Shown here piece by piece: positions 1 through 7,438 of a stretch of 33,638 nucleotides of DNA (its first letter is position 1; each line of letters begins with the position of its first letter). The stretch lies in assembly GCA_946404035.1 (NCBI GenBank), contig CAMJCC010000008.1, forward strand, positions 1 to 33,638, written 5' to 3'. The notes beneath the pieces were generated by a model that worked only from the letters and a program-made list of their open reading frames with translations, had not been told where the DNA came from and ran no database searches. Source of the DNA: an uncultured Clostridia bacterium (GTDB lineage Bacteria > Bacillota > Clostridia > Oscillospirales > CAG-272). A program made the position numbers and the translations under genes.

Positions 1-2619
1 GGCGGTCAGATCGCCGTCCTCATACTCTTGTTCTTGCTCTGCGATCTGATCCGGCTGTTCCGCTTCGGTCGGAGCGGTCGGCTCCTCCCCGAACAGTTCG
101 TCCATCCCGGACAGCCGTTCCTCCTCCGCTCGCTTGGCGTCCTCCGCCGCGCGGTGTTCCTCCTCCGTTTCGGGATAATCGATCCCGGGCAGAAGCGTGG
201 TCGGAGCAGGTTGCTGTTGCTGTGCGTTCGCGGCTTCTCTTGCCGCCTCCGCCCTGGCGCGGCGGCGCTCCTCCTCGGCTTCACGCCGGGCGCGCTCCTC
301 CTCGATCTGGGCAAGCGCCTGGTCGGCGCGGAGTTTTTCGATCTTGATATGGTGATACTTCCGGTCCACCTCGCGCGCGATGGTGGACTCGCGGCTCCGG
401 CAGGTGAAGATCAAACTCTGCACCCCGTCCTCCGCCAGTTCGCGCAGGGCGCGCATCGTGCAGGTCGCCCGGAAGTTATCCTGGTGCGCAAAACTCTCGT
501 CGAAGCAGAGCGGCGGCTTCTCGTTCTTGTAGAGCAGGTCGATATACGCAAGCCGCAGGGCTATGTAGGCAAGGTCGCGCGTACCGCCCGACAGATACTC
601 GGCGGAATAGCGGTCGCCCTCCTCGCGGGCAAAATCCAGAAACAGATCCTGGTTGACCCCGAGCTGACCGTATTTGCCGTCGGTCATCGCGGACATCAGG
701 CGCCCGGCGTAAGCCGACAGACGCGGCGTGATCTCGCGCCGGAGGTTGCCCTCCGCGCCAGACACGGCGGAGTACGCCAGATCCAGCGCGTGCTTCAGTT
801 CGCTTGCCGCGCGGATCCGGTTGCGGAGGATCTCGATCTTCTCGCGGATCTCGACGGGGTTGGACGCCCCCTGCCGCAGTCCGGCGATCTCGTCCTCAAG
901 GTCGAGCCGATGCTTTTCAAGGTCCTGCTTCTTCTGGTTGCGCAGATTGATCCCCTCGAGCAGGTCTTCAAAGGACATATCGCAGAGCGCGTTCTGCAGC
1001 TCGGGAGACAGCGAGTGGCGCAGATGCTCCTCGTTCTCGCCCGACAGTTTCCCGCGCAGAGCGTTCAGTTCGGCTTCCAGCGTCTTTTCGTGTTCGGCAA
1101 ATTCCGCCTCGGCGGCAAGGATCGCGTCGATCTCCTCGACCATCTTGTCGATCGCGGCGACGACCCCGCCCTCGGGCAGGGTGCGACCCCAACGGGCGGC
1201 AGTCGCGGACAGCGAGGAGTAGGTCGCGAGATAGGTCTTCTTGGTCCTGTCGACCACGTCGTCCGCGTGGCGGAGCGCCTGTTCGCGTTCGACGATCGCC
1301 GCCCGCCGCTCGGCGTTTCCGGCAAGGAACGCGGCGAACGCCGCCGCCGTCTTGAAATCGTATTCCGCGGCGAGCGAGCGCGCGTGCAAAAACCGTCCCC
1401 GGTAGATCAGGGCGAGCACGCCGCCCCCGATCAGCGCGACCCCCGCCAGGATCCAGTAGAGCGCCGCGGCGGGCTTCCAGCCGACGATCGCCCCGAGGAT
1501 GGGCAGAAAGACCGCAAGCCCGAAAGCAAGGATCATCAGCAAGAGGGCCTGCATCCCGCTCTTGCGCGCGTCGCGCACTTCGCGGGTCACCACGGCGTCG
1601 CCGCCGTGCCGGTCGATCCGGTGCAGCAGTTTTTCCTCCTCGCGCTCGTTTTCGATCTTTTCTTTTAATTTTTTCCATTCCTCCTCCGCCCCGCGATAGG
1701 TGCGGTAGGCGTCCGCCGTCACGCGGAGGTTGATGGTCAGTTCGGTGCGGTAGGAATTGTCGGGCAGGAAGCCGTTGCCGGTGTGCTTCATCCGGAACTC
1801 CGCCTCTTCGGCGTGCAGGATGCGTTCCTCCTGTTCGAGCGTGTGCAGTTTATCGAAACTGTTGAGCAGGGCGATGGCGCGGAAACTGCCTTTCAGTTTT
1901 TCGAGTTTGGCGATCTCGCCCTCGATCTTCTCGCGTTCCTTTTGGTTCTTTACCAGTTCGCTCTCGCGGTCGAGCAGGGTCTCGGTGATCTCGACCGACC
2001 GCCGTTCCTCAGCGAGCAGTTCCTCCGCGCGCGCGAGCAGCGTGCGCGAGCCGACCCCGTGTTCCTCGGTCTCGGCGACGCGGCGGGCGTTGATGGCGGA
2101 CGCCGCCTTGTCCACCGACAGCTGTTCGTTCCCCGAGAAAAGCAGGTTCGAGATGGTCTCGCGCATCTTCTCCTCGCCGACGTGGGTATCGTCCATCTGG
2201 CTGATGTACGCGGAGGACGTGAAGACGTCGGACGGCACGCCGAGAAAATACTCCCCGGCGTTCTCTTCGGTGACCAGACTTCCCTCCTCGAGGTTGACGA
2301 CGCGGGTCCGGTCGCGGAAGACCTCGTGCCCGTTCTCTTCGACGATCGCGGAATAGCGGTCGATGCGGTAGCGTTTTCCTTTGACGAGGACGGTCATTTC
2401 GCCCTCGGCGGTCCCGGTCTCCCAGCTCGTCCGCTTGCGCCGCTCCTCCAGCCCGGCGGGGTCGGGGGTGAAGCCGTAAAGCATAAACCGGATAAAGGCG
2501 GCAAGCGTACTCTTCCCGGACTCGTTCGAGCCCTCGATGACGTTCAACTTGTCGCCGAACTTGACCTCGAAATAGTCAAGCAGACCGAAGTGTTTGACTT
2601 TGACTTCCAGTATCAGCAC
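1..2619 (-). CDS. AAA-family ATPase, YhaN/SbcC-like (C-terminus runs off left edge)
   Basis: Minus frame open from GTG at 2619 to base 1; N-terminus VLILEVKVKHFGLLDYFEVKFGDKLNVIEGSNESGKSTLAAFIRFMLYGF carries Walker A GSNESGKST; hydrophobic segment encoded near 1400-1560; overlaps upstream gene by 7 nt. Missing from ORF track because no stop lies in the window. Confidence 0.8.
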   Translation of the reverse strand, partial: MLILEVKVKHFGLLDYFEVKFGDKLNVIEGSNESGKSTLAAFIRFMLYGFTPDPAGLEERRKRTSWETGTAEGEMTVLVKGKRYRIDRYSAIVEENGHEVFRDRTRVVNLEEGSLVTEENAGEYFLGVPSDVFTSSAYISQMDDTHVGEEKMRETISNLLFSGNEQLSVDKAASAINARRVAETEEHGVGSRTLLARAEELLAEERRSVEITETLLDRESELVKNQKEREKIEGEIAKLEKLKGSFRAIALLNSFDKLHTLEQEERILHAEEAEFRMKHTGNGFLPDNSYRTELTINLRVTADAYRTYRGAEEEWKKLKEKIENEREEEKLLHRIDRHGGDAVVTREVRDARKSGMQALLLMILAFGLAVFLPILGAIVGWKPAAALYWILAGVALIGGGVLALIYRGRFLHARSLAAEYDFKTAAAFAAFLAGNAERRAAIVEREQALRHADDVVDRTKKTYLATYSSLSATAARWGRTLPEGGVVAAIDKMVEEIDAILAAEAEFAEHEKTLEAELNALRGKLSGENEEHLRHSLSPELQNALCDMSFEDLLEGINLRNQKKQDLEKHRLDLEDEIAGLRQGASNPVEIREKIEILRNRIRAASELKHALDLAYSAVSGAEGNLRREITPRLSAYAGRLMSAMTDGKYGQLGVNQDLFLDFAREEGDRYSAEYLSGGTRDLAYIALRLAYIDLLYKNEKPPLCFDESFAHQDNFRATCTMRALRELAEDGVQSLIFTCRSRESTIAREVDRKYHHIKIEKLRADQALAQIEEERARREAEEERRRARAEAAREAANAQQQQPAPTTLLPGIDYPETEEEHRAAEDAKRAEEERLSGMDELFGEEPTAPTEAEQPDQIAEQEQEYEDGDLTA

Positions 2620-3329
2620 GGTTTGACCTCTCTTCCCTCCAGTCCGGATAATCCTTTGACGGCGCGCTCGACGGCGGTCTTCTGCTCCTCGGTCAGGGGT
2701 TCTTCGGCGCGGTAATCAAACGAGCGGCAGAACGCCGACACGTCGCCGGAGAGCGACGAGAACCACCTTTCTTCGACCTCTCCGATATCGCGGTTGAACT
2801 CCGCCCGCATCTTTTTCCCCAGTCGGTCGCGCGCGACGGCGAGCAGCCGGCGGTAATGCGGCAGGCAGAAATGGGGTTGCGCCCGGAACTTTTCGCGGAA
2901 CGACGCGTCCTCTTCGTAGAGGAGCACCACGGTCTCCGCCATCCGGGACAAACTGAACTCGATCCGCGAGCAGACGTAGCAGTCCCCCTCCAGTTCCGCG
3001 AGCCGCGAGACCGTCTTCTCGCGTCCCCCGAGGGCGGCGAGCCCGTGGGGGAAGAGCGCGGGGGCAAGTTCGGCGAGGTGACTTTCGAGCATCAGAGCCA
3101 GCCCCAGACGGTTCTTGCGTTTCAGCATCGCGGTAAAGTGCGTGGGGCAGAACCCCTCGCGGTTGGTGCGGACGCGGACGTCGGGTTCCATCATCGACGC
3201 CCCGAGGATCAGGGACAACTCGTCCTCCTCAAGTTTGCGGTAGAGCGTGCAGAGAGGACAGCCGACGTCACGATGATCCCGCGAGTCGTCAAACGCCTCG
3301 TTGACCGGGATGGTGTAGATCCGTTCCAT
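2613..3329 (-). CDS. DUF6062-like family protein
   Basis: 238 aa, MERIYTIPVNEAFDDSRDHRDVGCPLCTLYRKLEEDELSLILGASMMEPDVRVRTNREGFCPTHF; CPLC and FCPTHF motifs resemble DUF6062 proteins. Confidence 0.7.
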   Translation of the reverse strand: MERIYTIPVNEAFDDSRDHRDVGCPLCTLYRKLEEDELSLILGASMMEPDVRVRTNREGFCPTHFTAMLKRKNRLGLALMLESHLAELAPALFPHGLAALGGREKTVSRLAELEGDCYVCSRIEFSLSRMAETVVLLYEEDASFREKFRAQPHFCLPHYRRLLAVARDRLGKKMRAEFNRDIGEVEERWFSSLSGDVSAFCRSFDYRAEEPLTEEQKTAVERAVKGLSGLEGREVKPC

Positions 3330-3416
3330 GGCCGCCCTCCTTATATTTTTTGCGCCCCACGCCCGCGAGCGTATAGTACGCGCATTCTATTTCATAATAC
3401 AATTATACAATATGTC

Positions 3417-3451
3417 AAAAAGAAATGCAAGGGGAAAATCACTCCCCTTGC
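3417..3451 (-). terminator. Intrinsic terminator downstream of SPOCS/LysM gene
   Basis: GCAAGGGG-N9-CCCCTTGC stem with T-rich tract on minus strand (TTTCTTTTT). Confidence 0.75.
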
Positions 3452-3470
3452 AGACTTTTTTGCACGCGGA

Positions 3471-5030
3471 TCAAGAGATCAGAAGTCTGACCACGCCGTC
3501 CAGCGAATTCGGCGCGTCGGACGCGTCCTTCGCCCCGTCGGGCAGGTCGTTTTGCCGGGCGACGGTCTCGGGCGATACGCCGTACCGTTTGGCGATATCC
3601 CAGAGCGTTTCGCCCCCCTCGGGATAGACCGCGACGATCTCCCCGGGCGCGCGGGCGGGCAACTCCCCCTCCCCGCGTTCGACGCTCTCCACCACCGTCA
3701 CCTCGTTCTCTTTCGCTATCCGGACGGTGATCGCCGTTTCGACCGACGCGAGCAGGCGCGAGGGGTCCAGCCGCACCGAAACCGACAGCGGGATCGCCGA
3801 AATGTCGGCGCGCCCCTCTCCCCGACACGCGGCGGGGACCGGGAGCGTGACCGAGAACGGAAAACGGAAGTTCACGGCGGAGTAGACGGTTCCTCCGTCG
3901 GGCTCTCCGGAGGGGGAACCGACCGTCGCCGTCACCCGACACTCCCCCGTGACCGTCGCCCCGTCGTCCCCGACGGAGGCGCCGAAGACCGAAACGGCGG
4001 CGCTCTCCCCGAGGACCGTCATCGCGTCCTCGCAGTTACACTCGCTCCGCTCGGCGTCGCCCTCGAGCGCAAAGACCCCGCCCCCGCAGAAACAGACGTC
4101 GGTCACGCCGATCTTTTCGGTCCTGACCGCGGTCGGTTCCTTGATCGAAAGCATATCGACCAGCGCCGCCGCCTCGTCGGGGGCGGTCGCCTCGGCGAAG
4201 AGATCCAAGGTCAAGTCCAGCGCGATCCCGTCCCCCGCGTCGCCATCCTTTTCCGTGACGTCGAGCGCCGAGACCGTCGCCCAACCCGCCGCGCTGCCCC
4301 CGGTCAGGGGTTCGCCTTCGTACGGGATCACCTCGGAAAACGGGATCCTCCGCCGATGCGTCCTCGGCACGCCGTCCCCGCGGTCGAGTTTCAGAACGAC
4401 CTCCGCCTCGCCGCGCAGATCCACCCCGGCGGGCGTGACCGTCGCCTCCCGCACGCACGCCGTCGCCTCGGCGGCAAGCACCTTTTCCGCCCCCTCGGTC
4501 CGGATCACGTCCCCGATCCGCACGTCGCGGAGCGAGAGGACCTCTGCGACGTGCCCCTTGACCGGATGGATCAGGAGGACGGCGTCGGGGTCGGCGGAAA
4601 GGGTCGGGAGCGCGGGGGAACTCTCCCGCGCCCGGTAGCACCGGGCGGACGCCGAAAGCGGCGTTTTGATCTGGATCCGGCGCGGCCCCGTCAGCCGGCA
4701 GACCGGGACGTCCGCGACCACCGGGAAGAGGACCGGGTCGCACCCATCAGGACAGGGGAACGAGAGCAGATAATCCCCGGGGAGCGACAAAACCGACACG
4801 CCCCCGTCGGCGTTGCCGCACAGCACGGTGTGAACGACCGTCCCGGCGAACTCCGCCTTGCCGCCCGACACGTACTTCCCGCTCGGCCGCACGTTTGCCG
4901 ACGCCGAATAGATCCGTCTGATCTCGGGCTGATAGTCGGGCAGCGTGACGTCGATCACGCACTCCCCGCGCACCTGCTCGGGAGATACGTCCTTTACCCC
5001 GTGAAAACCCGTATATAGTTCCTTTTCCAT
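3471..5030 (-). CDS. DUF3794 (SPOCS domain) and LysM domain-containing protein
   Basis: 519 aa; N-terminal VKDVSPEQVRGECVIDVTLPDYQPEIRRIYSASANVRPSGKYVSGGKAEFAGTV typical of DUF3794; C-terminal LysM VYPEGGETLWDIAKRYGVSPETVARQNDLPDG. Confidence 0.85.
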   Translation of the reverse strand: MEKELYTGFHGVKDVSPEQVRGECVIDVTLPDYQPEIRRIYSASANVRPSGKYVSGGKAEFAGTVVHTVLCGNADGGVSVLSLPGDYLLSFPCPDGCDPVLFPVVADVPVCRLTGPRRIQIKTPLSASARCYRARESSPALPTLSADPDAVLLIHPVKGHVAEVLSLRDVRIGDVIRTEGAEKVLAAEATACVREATVTPAGVDLRGEAEVVLKLDRGDGVPRTHRRRIPFSEVIPYEGEPLTGGSAAGWATVSALDVTEKDGDAGDGIALDLTLDLFAEATAPDEAAALVDMLSIKEPTAVRTEKIGVTDVCFCGGGVFALEGDAERSECNCEDAMTVLGESAAVSVFGASVGDDGATVTGECRVTATVGSPSGEPDGGTVYSAVNFRFPFSVTLPVPAACRGEGRADISAIPLSVSVRLDPSRLLASVETAITVRIAKENEVTVVESVERGEGELPARAPGEIVAVYPEGGETLWDIAKRYGVSPETVARQNDLPDGAKDASDAPNSLDGVVRLLIS

Positions 5031-5038
5031 AGCGTCTC

Positions 5039-5216
5039 TCCTTCGGTATTTTGGTATATTCTATGCACCGCCCCCCCGGAGTAGAACGAAGGAATGAAGT
5101 CGCCGCGCAAGCGCGGCTAATGAAGTCGGCAGCGCATTCCGCGCTGCCTAATGAAGGCGGTGCAAGCGCCGTGAAGCGTTTGCCGCGAGCGGCAAACGTG
5201 ACGGGGCGTGGAGAAC
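5039..5216. repeat. Hairpin array A (modular hairpins with conserved TAATGAAG/GTGAAG linkers)
   Basis: Stems GCCGCG/CGCGGC (5102-5117), GGCAGCGC/GCGCTGCC (5128-5148), CGGTG/CGCCG (5158-5171), CGTTTGCCG/CGGCAAACG (5177-5198), separated by TAATGAAGTC, TAATGAAG, TGAAG; preceded by TCCTTCG...CGAAGGA; ends GGCGTGGAGAAC. Confidence 0.75.
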
Positions 5217-5230
5217 GCCGCGGCGGAACA

Positions 5231-5268
5231 AAAAAAGAAAAGACAGGGCTCTTGTGTACCCTGTCTTT
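5231..5268 (-). terminator. Terminator downstream of rplL (possibly bidirectional)
   Basis: AAAGACAGGG-N10-CCCTGTCTTT with U-tracts possible on both strands. Confidence 0.8.
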
Positions 5269-5287
5269 CTTTTTGCCTTGCGGCAAA

Positions 5288-5668
5288 TTACTTGATCTCG
5301 ACGGTAGCGCCGGCAGCCTTGAGCTCTTCGGCGATCTTGTCGGCTTCCTCTTTGGAAACGCCCTCTTTGATAGCCTTCGGAGCAGCCTCGACGAGGTCCT
5401 TCGCCTCTTTCAGGCCAAGACCGGTGATGCCGCGGACGGCCTTGATGACGTCGAGCTTCTTGTCGCCGAAGTTGGCGAGGATGACGTCGAACTCGGTCTT
5501 CTCTTCGGCAGCGGCGGCTGCGGGAGCAGCGCCGGCGGCGCCGGCAACGGCGACGGGAGCGGCGGAAACGCCGAACTCCTCTTCAAGCGCCTTCACGAGG
5601 TCGGCAAGTTCGAGAATGGTGAGACCTTTCACAAGGTCAAGGATCTGAGTGGTCTTTTCGGTAGCCAT
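5288..5668 (-). CDS. rplL: 50S ribosomal protein L7/L12
   Basis: 126 aa; Ala/Gly-rich hinge and C-terminal [70 protein letters not shown]. Confidence 0.98.
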   Translation of the reverse strand: MATEKTTQILDLVKGLTILELADLVKALEEEFGVSAAPVAVAGAAGAAPAAAAAEEKTEFDVILANFGDKKLDVIKAVRGITGLGLKEAKDLVEAAPKAIKEGVSKEEADKIAEELKAAGATVEIK

Positions 5669-5720
5669 TGATAAATTCCTCCGTTTTCTTTCTTTTCAAA
5701 ATGTGGTTTTGTCGAGCAGA

Positions 5721-6254
5721 TCAAGCCTCTGCCGCGGCTTCGGCGGGCGCGCCGCCGTCTTTGTCGATCTTCGCCTGAAGGACGCGTGCGAACGAGTAGA
5801 GCGGAGCCATCATGGATCCGAGCATCTTCGCGATCAGCGTTTCCTTCGACGGGATGCTTGCAAGGGTATCGACCCCTGCCGCATCAAGCAGTCCGCCGTC
5901 CACGAAACCCGCTTTGATTTCAAAGGTTTCGATCTTGTCGGCATACTCCTTGATGATTTTTGCGGGCGCGACCGGGTCTTTCGCGGAAAGCGCGATGGCG
6001 GTCATCCCGCTGAGATACTGCTTCAGGTCGCCGTATCCCACTTCCTCGCAGGCGCGGCCGGTGAGCGAGTTCTTCATGACGCAGTATTCCACGCCTGCGG
6101 CGCGGAGAGCGGCACGGAGTTTCGTGTCATCCTCAACCGTGATCCCCTCGTACTTGACAAGAACGCCGGCGGCGCTGCCGCGGATCTTCTCGGCAAGATT
6201 ACGGACGATCTCCTGCTTGGATTCCAGGATCTTCTGACTGGGCATTGAGTTCAC
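5721..6254 (-). CDS. rplJ: 50S ribosomal protein L10
   Basis: 177 aa; MNSMPSQKILESKQEIVRNLAEKIRGSAAGVLVKYEGITVEDDTKLRAALRAAGVEYCVMKNSLTGRA. Confidence 0.97.
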   Translation of the reverse strand: MNSMPSQKILESKQEIVRNLAEKIRGSAAGVLVKYEGITVEDDTKLRAALRAAGVEYCVMKNSLTGRACEEVGYGDLKQYLSGMTAIALSAKDPVAPAKIIKEYADKIETFEIKAGFVDGGLLDAAGVDTLASIPSKETLIAKMLGSMMAPLYSFARVLQAKIDKDGGAPAEAAAEA

Positions 6255-6418
6255 CTCCGTAAAGATTATTCGCTAAGAGGCGGAAGAAAAGAAAAAATCC
6301 TTTCCCCACAAGACGGGAAAGGACGAATAAACCGAAAACGCAGTTTTCGTTAGGGTCAATTCTTCTCTCCTCGGCAGGGTGGCTTTCGCTTTTACTGTAA
6401 CCTGCTGTCTTAGGAACG
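6255..6418 (-). ncRNA. Ribosomal protein L10 leader (autoregulatory 5' UTR)
   Basis: Minus-strand leader contains CCTAAGACAGCAGGT...ACCCTGCCGAGG, characteristic of L10 leaders, followed by an attenuator terminator, upstream of rplJ. Confidence 0.85.
6285..6323 (-). terminator. L10 leader attenuator (intrinsic terminator)
   Basis: Minus strand TCCTTTCCC-N8-GGGAAAGGATTTTTTCTTTT upstream of rplJ start. Confidence 0.85.
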
Positions 6419-6424
6419 AGCAGT

Positions 6425-6453
6425 ATTATAGCGTACCGTGCCGGATTTGTCAA
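6425..6453 (-). promoter_or_regulatory. Consensus SigA-type promoter of rplJ-rplL
   Basis: Minus strand TTGACA-17 nt-TATAAT (-35 at 6448-6453, -10 at 6425-6430). Confidence 0.9.
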
Positions 6454-6656
6454 GAGGTTTTTTATATAAAGATGAAAAATTGCTCCGGTCGAGCAAAAAG
6501 GCACGGTACGCTGTGATGTGTTGCGCCGGGCGCAACGTGATGTTGCTCTTTCGGAGCAGTGATGTTTTTACCGTCCGCAAGCGGACGGCAAAAGTGAAGT
6601 GTTGACCGCTCCTTTCGGCGCGGTCAACGTTTTGTTTTACAAAAGGCGGGGAGAAC
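6430..6656. repeat. Hairpin array B (modular hairpins with conserved GTGATGT/GTGAAGT linkers)
   Basis: 13-bp IR 6430-6442/6500-6512; stems GTTGCGC/GCGCAAC, TGCTC/GAGCA, TTTTaCCGTCCG/CGGACGGcAAAA, GTTGACCGC/GCGGTCAAC, TTTTG/CAAAA; 7-nt linkers at 6513-6519, 6537-6543, 6559-6565, 6594-6600; ends GGCGGGGAGAAC. Confidence 0.8.
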
Positions 6657-6715
6657 TGTTGAAGGCAGGGCTATAGAACCAAGGCGCGGCGGAGCGCGGA
6701 GCGAGCCGTGCCGAT

Positions 6716-6758
6716 CAAAAAACCGAGAGGGCGCACGATCACGATCGTGCGCCCTCTC
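6716..6758 (-). terminator. Terminator downstream of methyltransferase gene
   Basis: Perfect 16-bp stem GAGAGGGCGCACGATC/GATCGTGCGCCCTCTC, minus-strand TTTTTT tract. Confidence 0.85.
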
Positions 6759-6862
6759 AAACAATGCGAATTGTTTTCAGATAGTGAACCTTTTTTCAAA
6801 AAATGATGAAGTTCTTTGCCCCGCTTTCTTACAAGAAAGCGGGCGCACCCCTCGTTCTCCCC

Positions 6863-7438
6863 CTACTTCTTCTCCACGATGAAGAAATACGGCGACGTCG
6901 GCGAATTGACGATCTGAAAACACGAGCAGCAGATCAAGCGGCGGTCGAGGGTGGCAAAATACTCTTTCAGCATCTCGCCCTCCAGCCGTCCCTCCTCGTG
7001 CCCGGGATACACCGCGACCAGAAGGATCCCGTCGTTTGCGAGCAGCTCCACCGCGCCAAAAACCGCCTCCATCGTGGTTTCCCGCATCGTGGTCACCTGC
7101 TTCTTCCCGCTCCCCGGCAGATAGCCGAGGTTGAACATCACGGCTTTCGGCGCCTCGTGTACGTATTCTTTAATAAGGTGATGCGAGGCGTGGATCAGCG
7201 TATAGTTTTCGGGACATCCGACGGCTTGCAGGTGCGCGCAGGTCGATGCGACCGCCGCCTCCTGGATATCAAAGGCGTACACGCGCCCCGTCGGACCGAC
7301 GGTCTGTGACAGGAACGCGGTATCGTTCCCGTTCCCCATCGTGCAGTCCACCGCCACGTCGCCGGGGCAGAGATGCGCGAGGATAAACCGCTTCTGGAGT
7401 TCCAGAAGATCCACCATATGATTTAACCCTTTTGCCAT
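6863..7438 (-). CDS. Class I SAM-dependent methyltransferase, MnmM/YtqB-like (rRNA_methylase family)
   Basis: MVDLLELQKRFILAHLCPGDVAVDCTMGNGNDTAFLSQTVGPTGRVYAFDIQ...VMFNLGYLPGSGKK; start at 7438 or 7417; overlaps rqcH. Confidence 0.8.
   Translation of the reverse strand: MAKGLNHMVDLLELQKRFILAHLCPGDVAVDCTMGNGNDTAFLSQTVGPTGRVYAFDIQEAAVASTCAHLQAVGCPENYTLIHASHHLIKEYVHEAPKAVMFNLGYLPGSGKKQVTTMRETTMEAVFGAVELLANDGILLVAVYPGHEEGRLEGEMLKEYFATLDRRLICCSCFQIVNSPTSPYFFIVEKK

Noticed and set aside
28-1668. 546-aa plus-strand ORF at left edge
   Set aside because: Shadow of the minus-strand YhaN-like ATPase, which is open throughout with Walker A at its N-terminus.
2856-5018. 720-aa plus-strand ORF
   Set aside because: Overlaps DUF6062-like and SPOCS/LysM genes in antisense and reads through a terminator; no domain.
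6199-6504. 101-aa minus-strand ORF upstream of rplJ
   Set aside because: Covers the promoter, L10 leader and attenuator; non-coding regulatory region.
5093-6656. CRISPR array interpretation of the hairpin arrays
   Set aside because: Repeated unit is only about 7 nt, intervening segments are self-complementary hairpins of 15-28 nt rather than spacers, and no cas genes are present.
5093-6656. REP/REPIN or IS-remnant interpretation of the hairpin arrays
   Set aside because: Those families conserve stem sequence. Here stems differ between units and only the linkers and end motif are conserved. No transposase in the window.
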